Shown: piece by piece, positions 9,138 to 17,339 of the stretch
Position numbering within the stretch: position 1 is the stretch's first letter
Layout: each line of letters begins with the position of its first letter
Source of the DNA: Rufibacter radiotolerans
GTDB lineage: Bacteria; Bacteroidota; Bacteroidia; Cytophagales; Hymenobacteraceae
NCBI RefSeq assembly: GCF_001078055.1
Contig: NZ_CP010777.1
Location: forward strand, 456,408 to 520,407
Length of the DNA stretch: 64,000 bases
Direction of reading: 5' to 3'
Notes under the pieces: model-generated
Told to the model about the DNA's origin: nothing
Seen by the model: only the letters and a program-made list of their open reading frames with translations
Databases searched by the model: none
Translations under genes and position numbers: made by a program

Positions 9138-9175
9138 CGTTTTGAGGCTTTTTTCCGGAAAACAACCTCAAAACG
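9138..9175. repeat. Dispersed palindrome, family A
   Basis: CGTTTTGAGGCTTTTTTCC pairs with GGAAAACAACCTCAAAACG with a few imperfect positions. It ends 2 nt from the argH stop codon (9178-9180). Confidence 0.82.
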
Positions 9176-9177
9176 GT

Positions 9178-10509
9178 TTACGCCAGCAACTCCTTTATCG
9201 CTTTGTCTACTTTCTCAAATTGAAAGCCTTTCAGCACCTCGTCCATCAGGCCTTTGATATCAGCCGTGCACAGATTCCCGATGCTGCCTTCATGGGTGTG
9301 GTGCACTTTCTCGGGACGCTCAAATTCGCCTTTTTCAATGGCCAAGCCTACGTTTTTGTAGGCATCCCGGAACGGCACGCCACTAAGTACCTGGTTGTTC
9401 ACCACTTCCACGCTGAAGAGGTATTGATATTTCTCATCCTTCAGGATGTCTGGGTTCAGTTTCAGGTGCGGCAGCATGAAGGTCATCATCTCCAAGCAGT
9501 TCCTGATCTCGGTGAAGGCCGGGAAGAAGCTTTCCTTGAGCAGCTGCAGTTCGCGGTGGTAGCCGGAGGGCAGGTTGCCCAGCAGCATCTGAATCTCGGT
9601 GGGAAGGGCCTGTAGGCGGTTGCACTTACCGCGCATGATCTCAAACACGTCGGGGTTCTTTTTGTGCGGCATGATGCTGGAACCGGTGGTCAGTTCATCT
9701 GGTAAGGTCACAAACGCGAAGTTCTGACTCATGTACAGGCAAACGTCCATGGCCATGCGGCCCACGGTGCTGGCGATGGAGGCCAGACCCATACTCACGC
9801 TGCGCTCGGTCTTGCCGCGTCCCATCTGGGCATAGACCACGTTGTAGTTCAGCGAATCAAATCCCAGCAGATCTGTGGTCATCTGGCGGTTCAACGGGAA
9901 CGAACTTCCGTACCCGGCCGCCGAGCCCAGCGGGTTCTTATTGCTGATTTTGTAGGCCGCCTGCAAGAGTTGCAGGTCATCTACCAGACTCTCGGCATAC
10001 GCGCCAAACCACAGGCCAAACGACGACGGCATGGCTACCTGCAGGTGCGTGTAACCGGGCAGCAGAATGCCTTTGTTCTTCTCGCTCAGTTCCTGCAGGG
10101 TATTGAACAGCGTATGCACGGTCTCCACAGTCTCTTTGATCTCATGCCGAATGAACAACTTGAGGTCCAGCAGCACCTGGTCGTTGCGGGAGCGGCCACT
10201 ATGGATCTTCTTGCCCGCTTCGCCCAACCGGCGCGTCAAGAGTAGTTCTACCATGGAATGGATGTCCTCTACGCCCGGTTCCATAGAAAATTCGCCACGC
10301 TCAATGGTCTGGTAAATAGCCTTGAGTTCGCGCTGCACGGCAGCCAGGTCTTCCGGCTCCATCAATCCTATGCTTTCCAGCATGCGGGTGTGCGCCAGCG
10401 AGCCCAGCACGTCAAAAGGAGCTAGTTGCAGGTCCAGTTCGGCGTCTTTGCCCACGGTAAATTTCTCAACGTTCTGCGCGACGGAGGTTTCTTTTTGCCA
10501 GAGTTTCAT
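9178..10509 (-). CDS. argH: Argininosuccinate lyase
   Basis: A 443-residue enzyme of the fumarase/aspartase superfamily that splits argininosuccinate into arginine and fumarate, the last step of arginine synthesis. Family motifs in order: HSGRSRNDQV (103-112), GYTHLQVAMP (152-161, with the catalytic His), and the signature GSSIMPHKKNP (276-286) carrying the catalytic serine loop. The length is slightly short compared with the usual 450-460 residues. It is the last gene of the minus-strand arginine cluster and starts 1 nt after the stop of the M20 deacylase gene, so the two are surely cotranscribed. A family-A palindrome sits right after its stop. Confidence 0.96.
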   Translation of the reverse strand: MKLWQKETSVAQNVEKFTVGKDAELDLQLAPFDVLGSLAHTRMLESIGLMEPEDLAAVQRELKAIYQTIERGEFSMEPGVEDIHSMVELLLTRRLGEAGKKIHSGRSRNDQVLLDLKLFIRHEIKETVETVHTLFNTLQELSEKNKGILLPGYTHLQVAMPSSFGLWFGAYAESLVDDLQLLQAAYKISNKNPLGSAAGYGSSFPLNRQMTTDLLGFDSLNYNVVYAQMGRGKTERSVSMGLASIASTVGRMAMDVCLYMSQNFAFVTLPDELTTGSSIMPHKKNPDVFEIMRGKCNRLQALPTEIQMLLGNLPSGYHRELQLLKESFFPAFTEIRNCLEMMTFMLPHLKLNPDILKDEKYQYLFSVEVVNNQVLSGVPFRDAYKNVGLAIEKGEFERPEKVHHTHEGSIGNLCTADIKGLMDEVLKGFQFEKVDKAIKELLA

Positions 10510-10510
10510 G

Positions 10511-11575
10511 CTACGCGGTAATAACGGGTGTCAATAATTGTATGTACAGGGCAATGCCCTCTTCCAGTTCGGAAAGGTAAATAAATTCATCGGCGGTATG
10601 CGACCGGGCCGAGTCGCCGGGCCCCATCTTGAGCGATGGGATATCCAACAGCGCCTGGTCTGAAGTGGTAGGGGAGCCATACAGGTTCCTACCCAGCTTG
10701 ATACCTGACTGCACAATGGGATGCTCCCGGTCAATGGACGAGGGCTGCAACCGCGTAGACCTTGGCGTGACCTCGCTCTTCACGTGCTCTCTTATGATGC
10801 TTAGCACTTCTTCGGGCCCGTAAGCATCCGTCATGCGCACGTCTACGGTGAATTTACATTGGTCAGGCACCACGTTGTGCTGCGAGCCAGCCTGGATCAC
10901 GGTCACGCTCATCTTCACCGGGCCCAGAAAACTGCTTTCCTTTGGGAATCTATACGTCCGGAACCACTCAATATCAGGCAGCGCCTGGTAAATGGCGTTG
11001 ATGCCTTCCTCGCGGGCGGCATGTCCGCCCTGGCCATGGGCCACGCAATCCAGCACCATCAGGCCTTTTTCGGCCACGGCCAGGTGCATCTGGGTAGGTT
11101 CGCCTACTATCGCAAATGCTATTTCGCCAAGCTCTGGGTACACCAGCTCAATGCCGTTCCTTCCGGAGATTTCCTCTTCGGCGGTAGCCGCCAGTACCAG
11201 GTTATAGGTTAAATCTGTGCGATCATAAAAGTGTAGGAACGTGGCTATCAACGAAACCAGACACCCACCCGCGTCATTGCTGCCCAAACCGTAGAGTTTG
11301 CCGTCCTGCACGGTGGGCGTTAACGGGTCAAACGTCCAACTGGGATGCGGCTTTACGGTATCATGATGTGAGTTGAGGAGTACCGTGGGCAAAGCTGGGT
11401 TGTAATGCTTATTGAATGCCCAGACGTTGTTTTCCTTACGGTGAATCTCCACACCCCGCGCCTGCAGAAACTGCGCAATCGCCTCGGCAGTCCCTGCCTC
11501 CTCACGGGAGAACGATTGGATGGAGATGAGCTGCTTTAGTAATGCGAGTGCGTCTTGGTATAAGGTGTTGGTCAT
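10511..11575 (-). CDS. argE: M20 family N-acyl-ornithine/citrulline deacylase (ArgE-like)
   Basis: A 354-residue M20 metallohydrolase. Zinc-site motifs: NSHHDTV near residue 68, GLGSNDAGG near residue 96, and the catalytic pair AATAEEEISGRNG near residue 130; GPGDSARSHTADEF near residue 316 carries the last His ligand. M20 enzymes in this position remove the N-acyl group from acylornithine or acylcitrulline. Because the carbamoyltransferase of this cluster is of the acylornithine type, the substrate here is expected to be N-acyl-citrulline, probably N-succinylcitrulline (inference). It is coupled to argH downstream; 110 nt upstream lies proC, with a family-A palindrome in the gap. Confidence 0.88.
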   Translation of the reverse strand: MTNTLYQDALALLKQLISIQSFSREEAGTAEAIAQFLQARGVEIHRKENNVWAFNKHYNPALPTVLLNSHHDTVKPHPSWTFDPLTPTVQDGKLYGLGSNDAGGCLVSLIATFLHFYDRTDLTYNLVLAATAEEEISGRNGIELVYPELGEIAFAIVGEPTQMHLAVAEKGLMVLDCVAHGQGGHAAREEGINAIYQALPDIEWFRTYRFPKESSFLGPVKMSVTVIQAGSQHNVVPDQCKFTVDVRMTDAYGPEEVLSIIREHVKSEVTPRSTRLQPSSIDREHPIVQSGIKLGRNLYGSPTTSDQALLDIPSLKMGPGDSARSHTADEFIYLSELEEGIALYIQLLTPVITA

Positions 11576-11628
11576 TCTTTAGTTTGTTTTTCCACTGGCA
11601 CGAGCCTAGAGACTCGCGTCACATTTTT

Positions 11629-11664
11629 GTTTTGGGCCAGTTTTCAGGAAAACAGGCTCTAAAC
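11629..11664. repeat. Dispersed palindrome, family A
   Basis: GTTTTGGGCCAGTTTTC pairs imperfectly with GAAAACAGGCTCTAAAC. Lies 21 nt past the proC stop, inside the arginine cluster. Confidence 0.78.
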
Positions 11665-11685
11665 GGAAGATGCCAATATTCGTCT

Positions 11686-12507
11686 CTACTTCTCGTCAGT
11701 ATACAATTTCTCTGCCTTCTGCGCCGACATTCTAATGCCTTTGATCATGGCCGAGCTGAAGCCGTTGTGCTCCATCTCATTGAGGCCGGCAATGGTGCAG
11801 CCTTTGGGCGAGGTTACTTTGTCAATCTCGTTCTCAGGATGGCTCCCGAAGTGCAGCAGGAGGGAAGCCGCACCTTTGGCGGTTTGAGCCGCCATACGTA
11901 GGGCATCCCCAGCATGGAAGCCAATCTCTGTGCCGCCCTGGGCTGCTGCCCTAATGGAGCGCAGGAAAAAGGCAATGCCGCAGGCCACCAGAGCTGTGGC
12001 TGAGGACATGAGTTCTTCCTCAATTTCCACGGTTTCGCCTACGGCCGAGAAGATTTCCTTTACCAGTTCCATGTTCTGCGGGGAGGCGTTCTTGCTGGCA
12101 ATACAGGTCATGGACTCTTGGATAGCGATGGCGGTGTTGGGCATGGCGCGCACCACTTCCACCACTTTGCCAATGCGCGTAATAATGTCGGTTACGGCCA
12201 CGCCGGTCACAATGGAGATGAACAGGTGGCGGCTGGGGTCAATGCTCTCTGAGATGTTGTCCAGGACACTATCCAGTTGCTGCGGCAGTATGCTGAGCAC
12301 AATGATATCTGCCTCGGCTACGGCCAGCGCGTTGTTGCTGGAGGCGCGGTAGCCTTGGGCCACCATGGGTTCTAGCAGCTTGGTGTTGCGGCGGGTGAGG
12401 GTGATGTCCTCGGCGCGATACTTCCCGGAGGCTACCATGCCCTTTGCCAGCGCGATGCCCATGTTGCCGCCGCCCAGAATGGCTATTTTCTTGTACTGTT
12501 CGCTCAT
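11686..12507 (-). CDS. proC: Pyrroline-5-carboxylate reductase
   Basis: A 273-residue NAD(P)H enzyme making proline from pyrroline-5-carboxylate. The N-terminal Rossmann motif is KIAILGGGNMGIALAKGM (residues 7-24), followed by TRRN in the coenzyme-binding loop. VVEVVRAMPNTAIAI (about 115-129) and the C-terminal helical dimer domain with TSPKGCTIAGLNEME (about 230-244, the P5C reductase signature) complete the family pattern. Its place between the acylglutamate kinase and the deacylase ties the proline branch to the arginine genes, since both draw on glutamate. Cotranscription is likely but unproven, as the gaps on both sides hold repeats. Confidence 0.95.
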   Translation of the reverse strand: MSEQYKKIAILGGGNMGIALAKGMVASGKYRAEDITLTRRNTKLLEPMVAQGYRASSNNALAVAEADIIVLSILPQQLDSVLDNISESIDPSRHLFISIVTGVAVTDIITRIGKVVEVVRAMPNTAIAIQESMTCIASKNASPQNMELVKEIFSAVGETVEIEEELMSSATALVACGIAFFLRSIRAAAQGGTEIGFHAGDALRMAAQTAKGAASLLLHFGSHPENEIDKVTSPKGCTIAGLNEMEHNGFSSAMIKGIRMSAQKAEKLYTDEK

Positions 12508-12547
12508 TGGTTCCTGTATTTTAAGCCACTGTTTAAACTATACTTTC

Positions 12548-12630
12548 TCCTGAAAGGACATTACGAATGAATTAGGTGAGCCTAAAGTAAACGCTGTTAC
12601 AGCTTGCCCACAAAGTCCTTTCAGGATGAC
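12548..12630. repeat. Inverted-repeat element, family B
   Basis: About 83 bp with terminal arms TCCTGAAAGGAC and GTCCTTTCAGGA. The inner part is diverged from the two 88-bp copies at 13.7 and 16.1 kb, although TTGCCCACAAAGTCC is kept on one side. Confidence 0.78.
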
Positions 12631-12661
12631 AAAGAGGGAATTTATCACCACGTTTTTCTCT

Positions 12662-12697
12662 GTTTTGAGCCTGTTTTTTAAAAATCAGGCCAAAAAC
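12662..12697. repeat. Dispersed palindrome, family A
   Basis: Left arm GTTTTGAGCCTGTTTTT, right arm AAAATCAGGCCAAAAAC; lies 57 nt past the argB stop. Confidence 0.75.
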
Positions 12698-12723
12698 GCA
12701 ATTAAGGAACTGGCTTCCAGACC

Positions 12724-12754
12724 CGGTAGTATGTGCAGCTCCTACGAGTGTCTT
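12724..12754. repeat. Short dispersed repeat, family D
   Basis: The core GTGCAGCTCCTACGAGTG recurs at 62625-62655, with GTAGT just upstream in both. The last base touches the argB stop codon (12754-12756). Confidence 0.6.
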
Positions 12755-13551
12755 TAGAGCGTAATCCTGGTTCCTGCTTTTCCGCCTGCGGCGATGTCCT
12801 GAAGCTCGGCGGCATCGCCAATAATGACTGCTTTTACGCCCTGTTCCAAGGCAGCAAACGCATTGTCCAGCTTGGGGAGCATGCCCGCAAAAATGGCCCC
12901 TGTGTTTTTCAATTCCTGATAATAGCTTGGCTGAAGGTGATGAATAACGCTGGATTCATCGGTTACATCCAGCAGGACGCCTTTTTTCTCAAAGCAGTAC
13001 ACCAGGTTCACCTCAAACTGCCGGCTCAAGGCTACGGCCAGGGTGGAGGCGATGGTATCGGCGTTGGTGTTAAGCATATTGCCTTCGCCGTCATGGGTGA
13101 GGGCCGCAAACACTGGGACAATGCCTTGGTGGGCTAAAGATGTCAGAAACTCCACGTTTACTTTCTCCGGACTTTCCACGTCGCCCACAAACCCGTAGTC
13201 AATATCTTCGACAGGGCGCTTGTGGGCGGGAATGACGTTGGCATCGGCGCCGGTCAAGCCCAGGGCATTGCATTTTCTGGCCTGTAGTTGCGCCACAAGG
13301 TTCTTGTTCAGCAGACCCCCATAGACCATGGTCACCAGGTGCAGGGTATTGGCATCGGTGACGCGGCGACCGTTGATCATGATGGGCTCCATTCCCATTT
13401 TCTTCCCTATCTCAGAGGCAATGGTTCCGCCGCCATGCACTAGCACCTTCAGGCCCGGCACCAGCGCGAAATCCGTCAGGAACCTCTCCAGGTTGTCGGC
13501 GTTGTCCAGCACATTGCCGCCAATTTTGATGACGTTTAGTTTTTGAGACAC
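12754..13551 (-). CDS. argB: Acetylglutamate kinase family (N-acylglutamate kinase)
   Basis: A 265-residue amino-acid kinase phosphorylating the gamma-carboxylate of N-acylglutamate, step two of the arginine path. Motifs: VIKIGGNVLDN (7-17, ATP-binding Lys and Gly), VHGGGTIASEIGKKMG (38-53, substrate loop), ALGLTGADANVI near residue 97, and a C-terminal MLPKLDNAFAALEQGV segment. In this cluster the natural acyl group is probably succinyl rather than acetyl (inference from the carbamoyltransferase). The start codon is GTG (13549-13551); no nearby ATG would keep the conserved N-terminus. Confidence 0.94.
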   Translation of the reverse strand: MSQKLNVIKIGGNVLDNADNLERFLTDFALVPGLKVLVHGGGTIASEIGKKMGMEPIMINGRRVTDANTLHLVTMVYGGLLNKNLVAQLQARKCNALGLTGADANVIPAHKRPVEDIDYGFVGDVESPEKVNVEFLTSLAHQGIVPVFAALTHDGEGNMLNTNADTIASTLAVALSRQFEVNLVYCFEKKGVLLDVTDESSVIHHLQPSYYQELKNTGAIFAGMLPKLDNAFAALEQGVKAVIIGDAAELQDIAAGGKAGTRITL

Positions 13552-13634
13552 TAGATGTTGGACGTTAGATTTAAGATTTCCTTCTCCTTGACCTGTCTCC
13601 TGGCAGGCCAGTTGTTATTGGTGCGTAATCATTT

Positions 13635-13656
13635 CGGTCTGTCAGGGGACAGACCG
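13635..13656. repeat. Short perfect palindrome
   Basis: CGGTCTGTC and GACAGACCG pair perfectly around AGGG. No T-run follows on either side, so it is not a typical terminator. Confidence 0.65.
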
Positions 13657-13695
13657 AGGAGGCTGTATTGAGGAGGCTTCCTTCTCTCTTTTTCT

Positions 13696-13783
13696 GTCAT
13701 CCTGAAAGGACCTTGTGGGCGAACTAGAAATGCGTTTACTCTGACGTCATTACCGTTCGCTACCAAGATCCTTCCAGGATGAC
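13696..13783. repeat. Inverted-repeat element, family B (88 bp)
   Basis: Starts GTCATCCTGAAAGGACCTTG and ends with the near-complement (AAGATCCTTCCAGGATGAC). The interior shares GTGGGC, GCGTTT and a TTCGC segment with the copy at 16138-16225, and both are 88 bp long. Confidence 0.85.
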
Positions 13784-13820
13784 AAAGTGGGTAGGAGAGG
13801 ATGGGTAGGCCTAAGTTGTA

Positions 13821-14777
13821 TTACTTTATCCCTTCCAGCAACCGTTTCAACACCGCCTGCGCGGCGAATTCACGGTTGGCGGCTTCCTGCACCACCAAAG
13901 AGTTGGGGCCGTCCAGAATTTCATCGCTGAGCTCCACGTTGCGTCTTACCGGCAGGCAGTGCATGACTTTTGCATTATTGGTATTGGCGAGGTGCTGGTT
14001 GGTGAGCATCCAGCTGGCGTCCTGGGTGAGTACTTCTCCGTAGTTAGGCTGGAAGGTGGACCAGTTCTTAACGTAAATGAAATCAGCGCCTTCCAAGGCT
14101 TCCTGCTGGTTGTAGGTGATGGTGGCTCCGTTGGTGAACTGCGGGTCCAGCTCGTAGCCTTCGGGGTGGGTGATGACAAAGTCCACGTCCGCAGCGCACA
14201 TCCATTCGGCAAACGAGTTAGGTACGGCCTGCGGCAAGGCTTTCACGTGTGGTCCCCAGGTCAAGACCACCTTCGGCCGACGGCCTTTGGGGGCGTGCTC
14301 GGTAATGGTCACCAAATCTGCCAGACTCTGCAACGGGTGGCGGGTAGCGGATTCCAGGCTTACGAAGGGCACGTTGGCGTACTGGATGAACTTCTTGAGA
14401 ATCTCCTCTGAGTAGTCTTCCTCTACGCTCTGCAGCTTAGGGAACGACCGAAGACCCAGCACATCGCAGTACTGGCCCATCACAGCGGCGGCGTCCTTGA
14501 TGTGCTCCACGGTGGTGCCGTTCATGATGGCGCCGTCCTTTGTTTCCAGGGCCCAGCCTTCCTGGCCCATGTTCATCACCATCACGTTCATGCCTAGGCT
14601 TTGCGCAGCTTTCTGCGTGCTCAGGCGGGTGCGTAAGCTGGGGTTCAGGAAAATAAGGCCCAAGGTCTTGTGCTTGCCCAGGCTCTCATAGGCGTACGGA
14701 TGCTGCTTTAACACCAGCGCTTCGCGCACCAGGGCCTCTAAATCTTCTACGTCGTGAACGGAGGTGAATTGCTTCAT
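13821..14777 (-). CDS. argF': N-succinylornithine (acylornithine) carbamoyltransferase
   Basis: A 318-residue transcarbamylase of the acylornithine type. It has the carbamoyl-phosphate loop as NPSLRTR (45-51), then GWALETKDG (74-82) and MNGTTVEHIKDAA (85-97), and the C-terminal HCLPVRRN motif. In the family, Glu92 of Xanthomonas acetylornithine transcarbamylase versus Pro90 of the Bacteroides fragilis enzyme separates acetylornithine from succinylornithine use, and replacing Glu92 with small or hydrophobic residues is reported to shift the enzyme to succinylornithine. The matching residue here is Val90, so succinylornithine is the predicted substrate. It acts on acylated ornithine, so a classical OTC is not needed. 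Confidence 0.92.
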   Translation of the reverse strand: MKQFTSVHDVEDLEALVREALVLKQHPYAYESLGKHKTLGLIFLNPSLRTRLSTQKAAQSLGMNVMVMNMGQEGWALETKDGAIMNGTTVEHIKDAAAVMGQYCDVLGLRSFPKLQSVEEDYSEEILKKFIQYANVPFVSLESATRHPLQSLADLVTITEHAPKGRRPKVVLTWGPHVKALPQAVPNSFAEWMCAADVDFVITHPEGYELDPQFTNGATITYNQQEALEGADFIYVKNWSTFQPNYGEVLTQDASWMLTNQHLANTNNAKVMHCLPVRRNVELSDEILDGPNSLVVQEAANREFAAQAVLKRLLEGIK

Positions 14778-14787
14778 ATTTTATGTG

Positions 14788-14871
14788 GTATCAAGTATCG
14801 CGTAGCAAGTAGCACGACACTAGGTTTGACAAAAACTAAAATCTTGATACGTGCTACGCGCTACGTGATAC
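14788..14871. repeat. Imperfect inverted repeat between argD and argF'
   Basis: Left arm GTATCAAGTATCGCGTAGCA and right arm (GATACGTGCTACGCGCTACG and following) are near-complements about 30 nt apart. The right arm contains the argD stop codon (14854-14856) and encodes the last residues of ArgD. Confidence 0.78.
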
Positions 14872-15990
14872 TAGCCCTGCAAATGCTTCTAAGAACCGGT
14901 CAATCTCGGTCTGCGTCACATTTAAGGCGGGCAGGATGCGGATGGTGTTTTTGTTAGAGGCCGAGCCGGTGAAGATGCGGTACTCGTCCAGGAGGGCTTT
15001 GCGGAGCGGGGCGCAGGGCCCTTCCAGTTCAATGCCCACCATCAAACCCTGGCCGCGCACTTCGCGCACGCCCGGTAAGGCTTTGGCTTTCTCCATGAGA
15101 TAGTCGCCCATTCTGGCGGCGTTCTCCATCAGGTTTTCCTGCTCCATTACTTCCAATACGGCCAAAGCGGCCACGCAGGCCAGGTAATTCCCCCCGAAGG
15201 TGGTGCCCAGCATGCCGTGCTTGGCCTGAATCTCCGGCGAAATCAACACACCGCCCACCGGGAAACCGTTGCCCATGCCTTTGGCGATGGTAATCAAGTC
15301 TGGCCGGATGCCCGCATGCTGGTGCGCGAAGAACTTACCCGAGCGCCCGTAACCCGACTGCACCTCGTCCAGAATCAAGAGCGCGCCGTGTTTCCTGGCT
15401 AGTTTTTCCAAATCCTGTAAAAACTGGGGTTCCGGAATGACTACGCCGCCCACGCCCTGAATGCCTTCAATAATGATGGCCGCCACTTCATTAGACGAGA
15501 GTACCTCTTCTACCGCCACAGAATCATTCATGGGCAGAAACACCACGTTGCCAGATTCATTGACCGGAGCTACAATGGTAGGGTCATCGGTAGCGGCTAC
15601 CGCGGCAGAGGTCCTGCCATGGAACGACTTCCGGAAGGAGATGACTTTCTTGCGGCCCGTCACAAAAGAAGCCAGTTTCAGGGCGTTCTCGTTAGCCTCG
15701 GCGCCGGAGTTCACCAAAAAGAACTGGTAGTCTGGGTAGCCGCTCAGTTGGCCAAGTTTATCCGCCAATTCCTGCTGCTGCGGAATCTTCACGGAGTTGG
15801 AGTAGAAGCCCATGTTATTCAGCTGCTCCGTGAGGCGCTTTACGTAATGCGGGTGGCTGTGCCCGATGGAAATCACGGCATGCCCGCCGTACAGATCCAG
15901 GTATTCGGTGCCGTTGGCGTCCCAGAGCGTAGAGCCCAGGGCCTTTACGGGCGTTATGTCAAAGAGGGGGTAAACGTCAAATAGGTTCAT
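14854..15990 (-). CDS. argD: Acylornithine aminotransferase (class III, PLP)
   Basis: A 378-residue PLP enzyme of the acetyl/succinylornithine aminotransferase group, making N-acylornithine from the semialdehyde with glutamate as amino donor. Motifs: VNSGAEANENALK (93-105, phosphate-binding), FHGRTSAA (123-130), ILDEVQSGYGRSGKFFAHQ (206-224), and the Schiff-base lysine Lys237 in TIAKGMGNGFPVGG. The size suits ArgD. The C-terminal ending (LVSRSA) and the stop codon are read from a repeat arm, so the original end may have been replaced. Confidence 0.94.
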   Translation of the reverse strand: MNLFDVYPLFDITPVKALGSTLWDANGTEYLDLYGGHAVISIGHSHPHYVKRLTEQLNNMGFYSNSVKIPQQQELADKLGQLSGYPDYQFFLVNSGAEANENALKLASFVTGRKKVISFRKSFHGRTSAAVAATDDPTIVAPVNESGNVVFLPMNDSVAVEEVLSSNEVAAIIIEGIQGVGGVVIPEPQFLQDLEKLARKHGALLILDEVQSGYGRSGKFFAHQHAGIRPDLITIAKGMGNGFPVGGVLISPEIQAKHGMLGTTFGGNYLACVAALAVLEVMEQENLMENAARMGDYLMEKAKALPGVREVRGQGLMVGIELEGPCAPLRKALLDEYRIFTGSASNKNTIRILPALNVTQTEIDRFLEAFAGLVSRSA

Positions 15991-16024
15991 GGTATAGACG
16001 TAAGATTCAAGACGTAGGACTTTC

Positions 16025-16062
16025 CGTTTTCGGCCTGTTTTCTGGAAAACGGGCTCAAAACA
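16025..16062. repeat. Dispersed palindrome, family A
   Basis: CGTTTTCGGCCTGTTTTC pairs with GAAAACGGGCTCAAAAC with two imperfect positions; loop TG. Confidence 0.82.
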
Positions 16063-16137
16063 GAATTTAAATTTCTTTGGCGCGAGTATTTAATTCGTGC
16101 AGGGTACTAATTTCTTTACTATAGCAACTATTTTTTT

Positions 16138-16225
16138 GTCATCCTGAAAGGACCTTGTGGGCAAACCAGAGTAGCGTTTTAGTAAATGCCTTTACAGTTC
16201 GCACACAAGGTCCTTTCAGGATGAC
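16138..16225. repeat. Inverted-repeat element, family B (88 bp)
   Basis: The terminal arms (GTCATCCTGAAAGGACCTTG plus TG, and the exact complement) form a perfect 22-bp inverted repeat, with 44 bp between. Confidence 0.88.
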
Positions 16226-16299
16226 AGTAAGTTTGGCTAGATGCAACCACGTTACGTTAGTCGCTTATTTTAAACCTGTTAAATTAAATCTCTCAGGTT

Positions 16300-16343
16300 T
16301 TCCGTTTTTGGCCTGTTTTTCAGAAAACAGGCCAAAAACGGAA
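16300..16343. repeat. Dispersed palindrome, family A (perfect)
   Basis: Arms TTCCGTTTTTGGCCTGTTTT and AAAACAGGCCAAAAACGGAA pair perfectly over 20 bp around TCAG. Ends 3 nt before the argC stop codon. Confidence 0.93.
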
Positions 16344-16346
16344 ATA

Positions 16347-17339
16347 TTAAAACCCGATGGCCTTCAACTGCAGGCCGGCCCTTTCCTCTAAACCGAACAG
16401 CAGGTTCATGTTCTGCACGGCCTGGCCCGAGGCGCCTTTCAGGAGGTTGTCAATCAGGCTTGTGATAACCAGTTGGTCGTCGTGCTTCTCTATATATAAG
16501 AGACATTTGTTCGTGTTCACCACCTGTTTCAGATCTGGGTTCTTGTCGGTGACCAGGGTATAAGGGTGGCCTTCGTAGAACTGTCGGTACAGGGCTTGGG
16601 CTTCCTCCAGACTCAAATCTGAAGTCATGTAGGTGGTGCACAGGATGCCCCTGCTGAAGTTACCGCGGTAGGGCACGAACCGGATGGCGGGTTGGGCGTC
16701 TGCCTGCAGAGCCTGAAGGCTCTCCGTAATCTCACTTAGGTGCTGGTGCCCGAAGACCTTGTAGCTGGAGATGTTGTTATTGCGCCAGCTGAAGTGCGAG
16801 GTCTCGGCTAGTTTCTGGCCTGCGCCGGTGGAACCGGTGATGCCGCTCACGTGTACCTCGGCGGGCAGAGAACCGTTTTGCGCCAGAGGGAGCAAGGCCA
16901 ACTGAATGGCAGTGGCAAAGCAGCCTGGGTTGGCGATGTTAGAAGCGGTTTTAATCTGCTCGCGGTTCAGTTCGGGCAGGCCATACACAAATTGCCGATT
17001 GCCTAGGGAAGACTTCTGGGTTAACCGGAAATCCTGGCTCAGGTCAATGATTTTCACCGAGTCGGGTAGTGGGTTGGTGTCCAGGAATTTTCGGGCATCG
17101 CCGTGGCCTATGCAGAGAAAGAGCACATCTACGTTGGTGCCCAACTCATTGGTAAAGACCAATTCCGTGTCGCCCAATAGATCAGTGTGAGTGTCTACCA
17201 CCGGTTTGCCGGCCTGGCTTTGGCTATGCACGAAGCTGATGGCTACGTGCGGGTGGTGCACCAACAGGCGCAGCAGCTCACCACCGGTGTAGCCAGCTCC
17301 GCCCACAATGCCCACTTGTATTAGGTTATTTTGCGCCAT
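16347..17339 (-). CDS. argC: N-acyl-gamma-glutamyl-phosphate reductase
   Basis: A 330-residue NADPH-dependent reductase of acylglutamyl phosphate to the semialdehyde. N-terminal VGIVGGAGYTGGELLRLL (9-26) is the nucleotide-binding loop. The catalytic cysteine is Cys140 in NIANPGCFATAIQLALLPL. GHQHLSEI near residue 200 carries the conserved His. The gene starts inside argG (14-nt overlap at 17326-17339), showing tight translational coupling, in contrast to the repeat-filled gap behind it. Confidence 0.95.
   Translation of the reverse strand: MAQNNLIQVGIVGGAGYTGGELLRLLVHHPHVAISFVHSQSQAGKPVVDTHTDLLGDTELVFTNELGTNVDVLFLCIGHGDARKFLDTNPLPDSVKIIDLSQDFRLTQKSSLGNRQFVYGLPELNREQIKTASNIANPGCFATAIQLALLPLAQNGSLPAEVHVSGITGSTGAGQKLAETSHFSWRNNNISSYKVFGHQHLSEITESLQALQADAQPAIRFVPYRGNFSRGILCTTYMTSDLSLEEAQALYRQFYEGHPYTLVTDKNPDLKQVVNTNKCLLYIEKHDDQLVITSLIDNLLKGASGQAVQNMNLLFGLEERAGLQLKAIGF

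Larger units (their letters stand above)
12508..12753. other. Gap between argB and proC filled by three repeats
   Basis: The gap contains a family-B inverted repeat (12548-12630), a family-A palindrome (12662-12697) and one copy of the GTGCAGCTCCTACGAGTG sequence (12733-12753) shared with 62.6 kb. No gene. Confidence 0.6.
13552..13820. other. Gap between argF' and argB with repeats
   Basis: No gene. It holds a perfect 9-bp hairpin CGGTCTGTC-AGGG-GACAGACCG (13635-13656) and a complete 88-bp family-B inverted repeat (13696-13783). Confidence 0.6.
15991..16346. other. Gap between argC and argD with three repeat elements
   Basis: No gene. In order: a short AGACGTAAGATTCAAGACGTAG repeat near 15997, family A (16025-16062), family B (16138-16225) and family A again (16300-16343). 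Such spacing inside an otherwise compact biosynthetic cluster is unusual. Confidence 0.6.
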
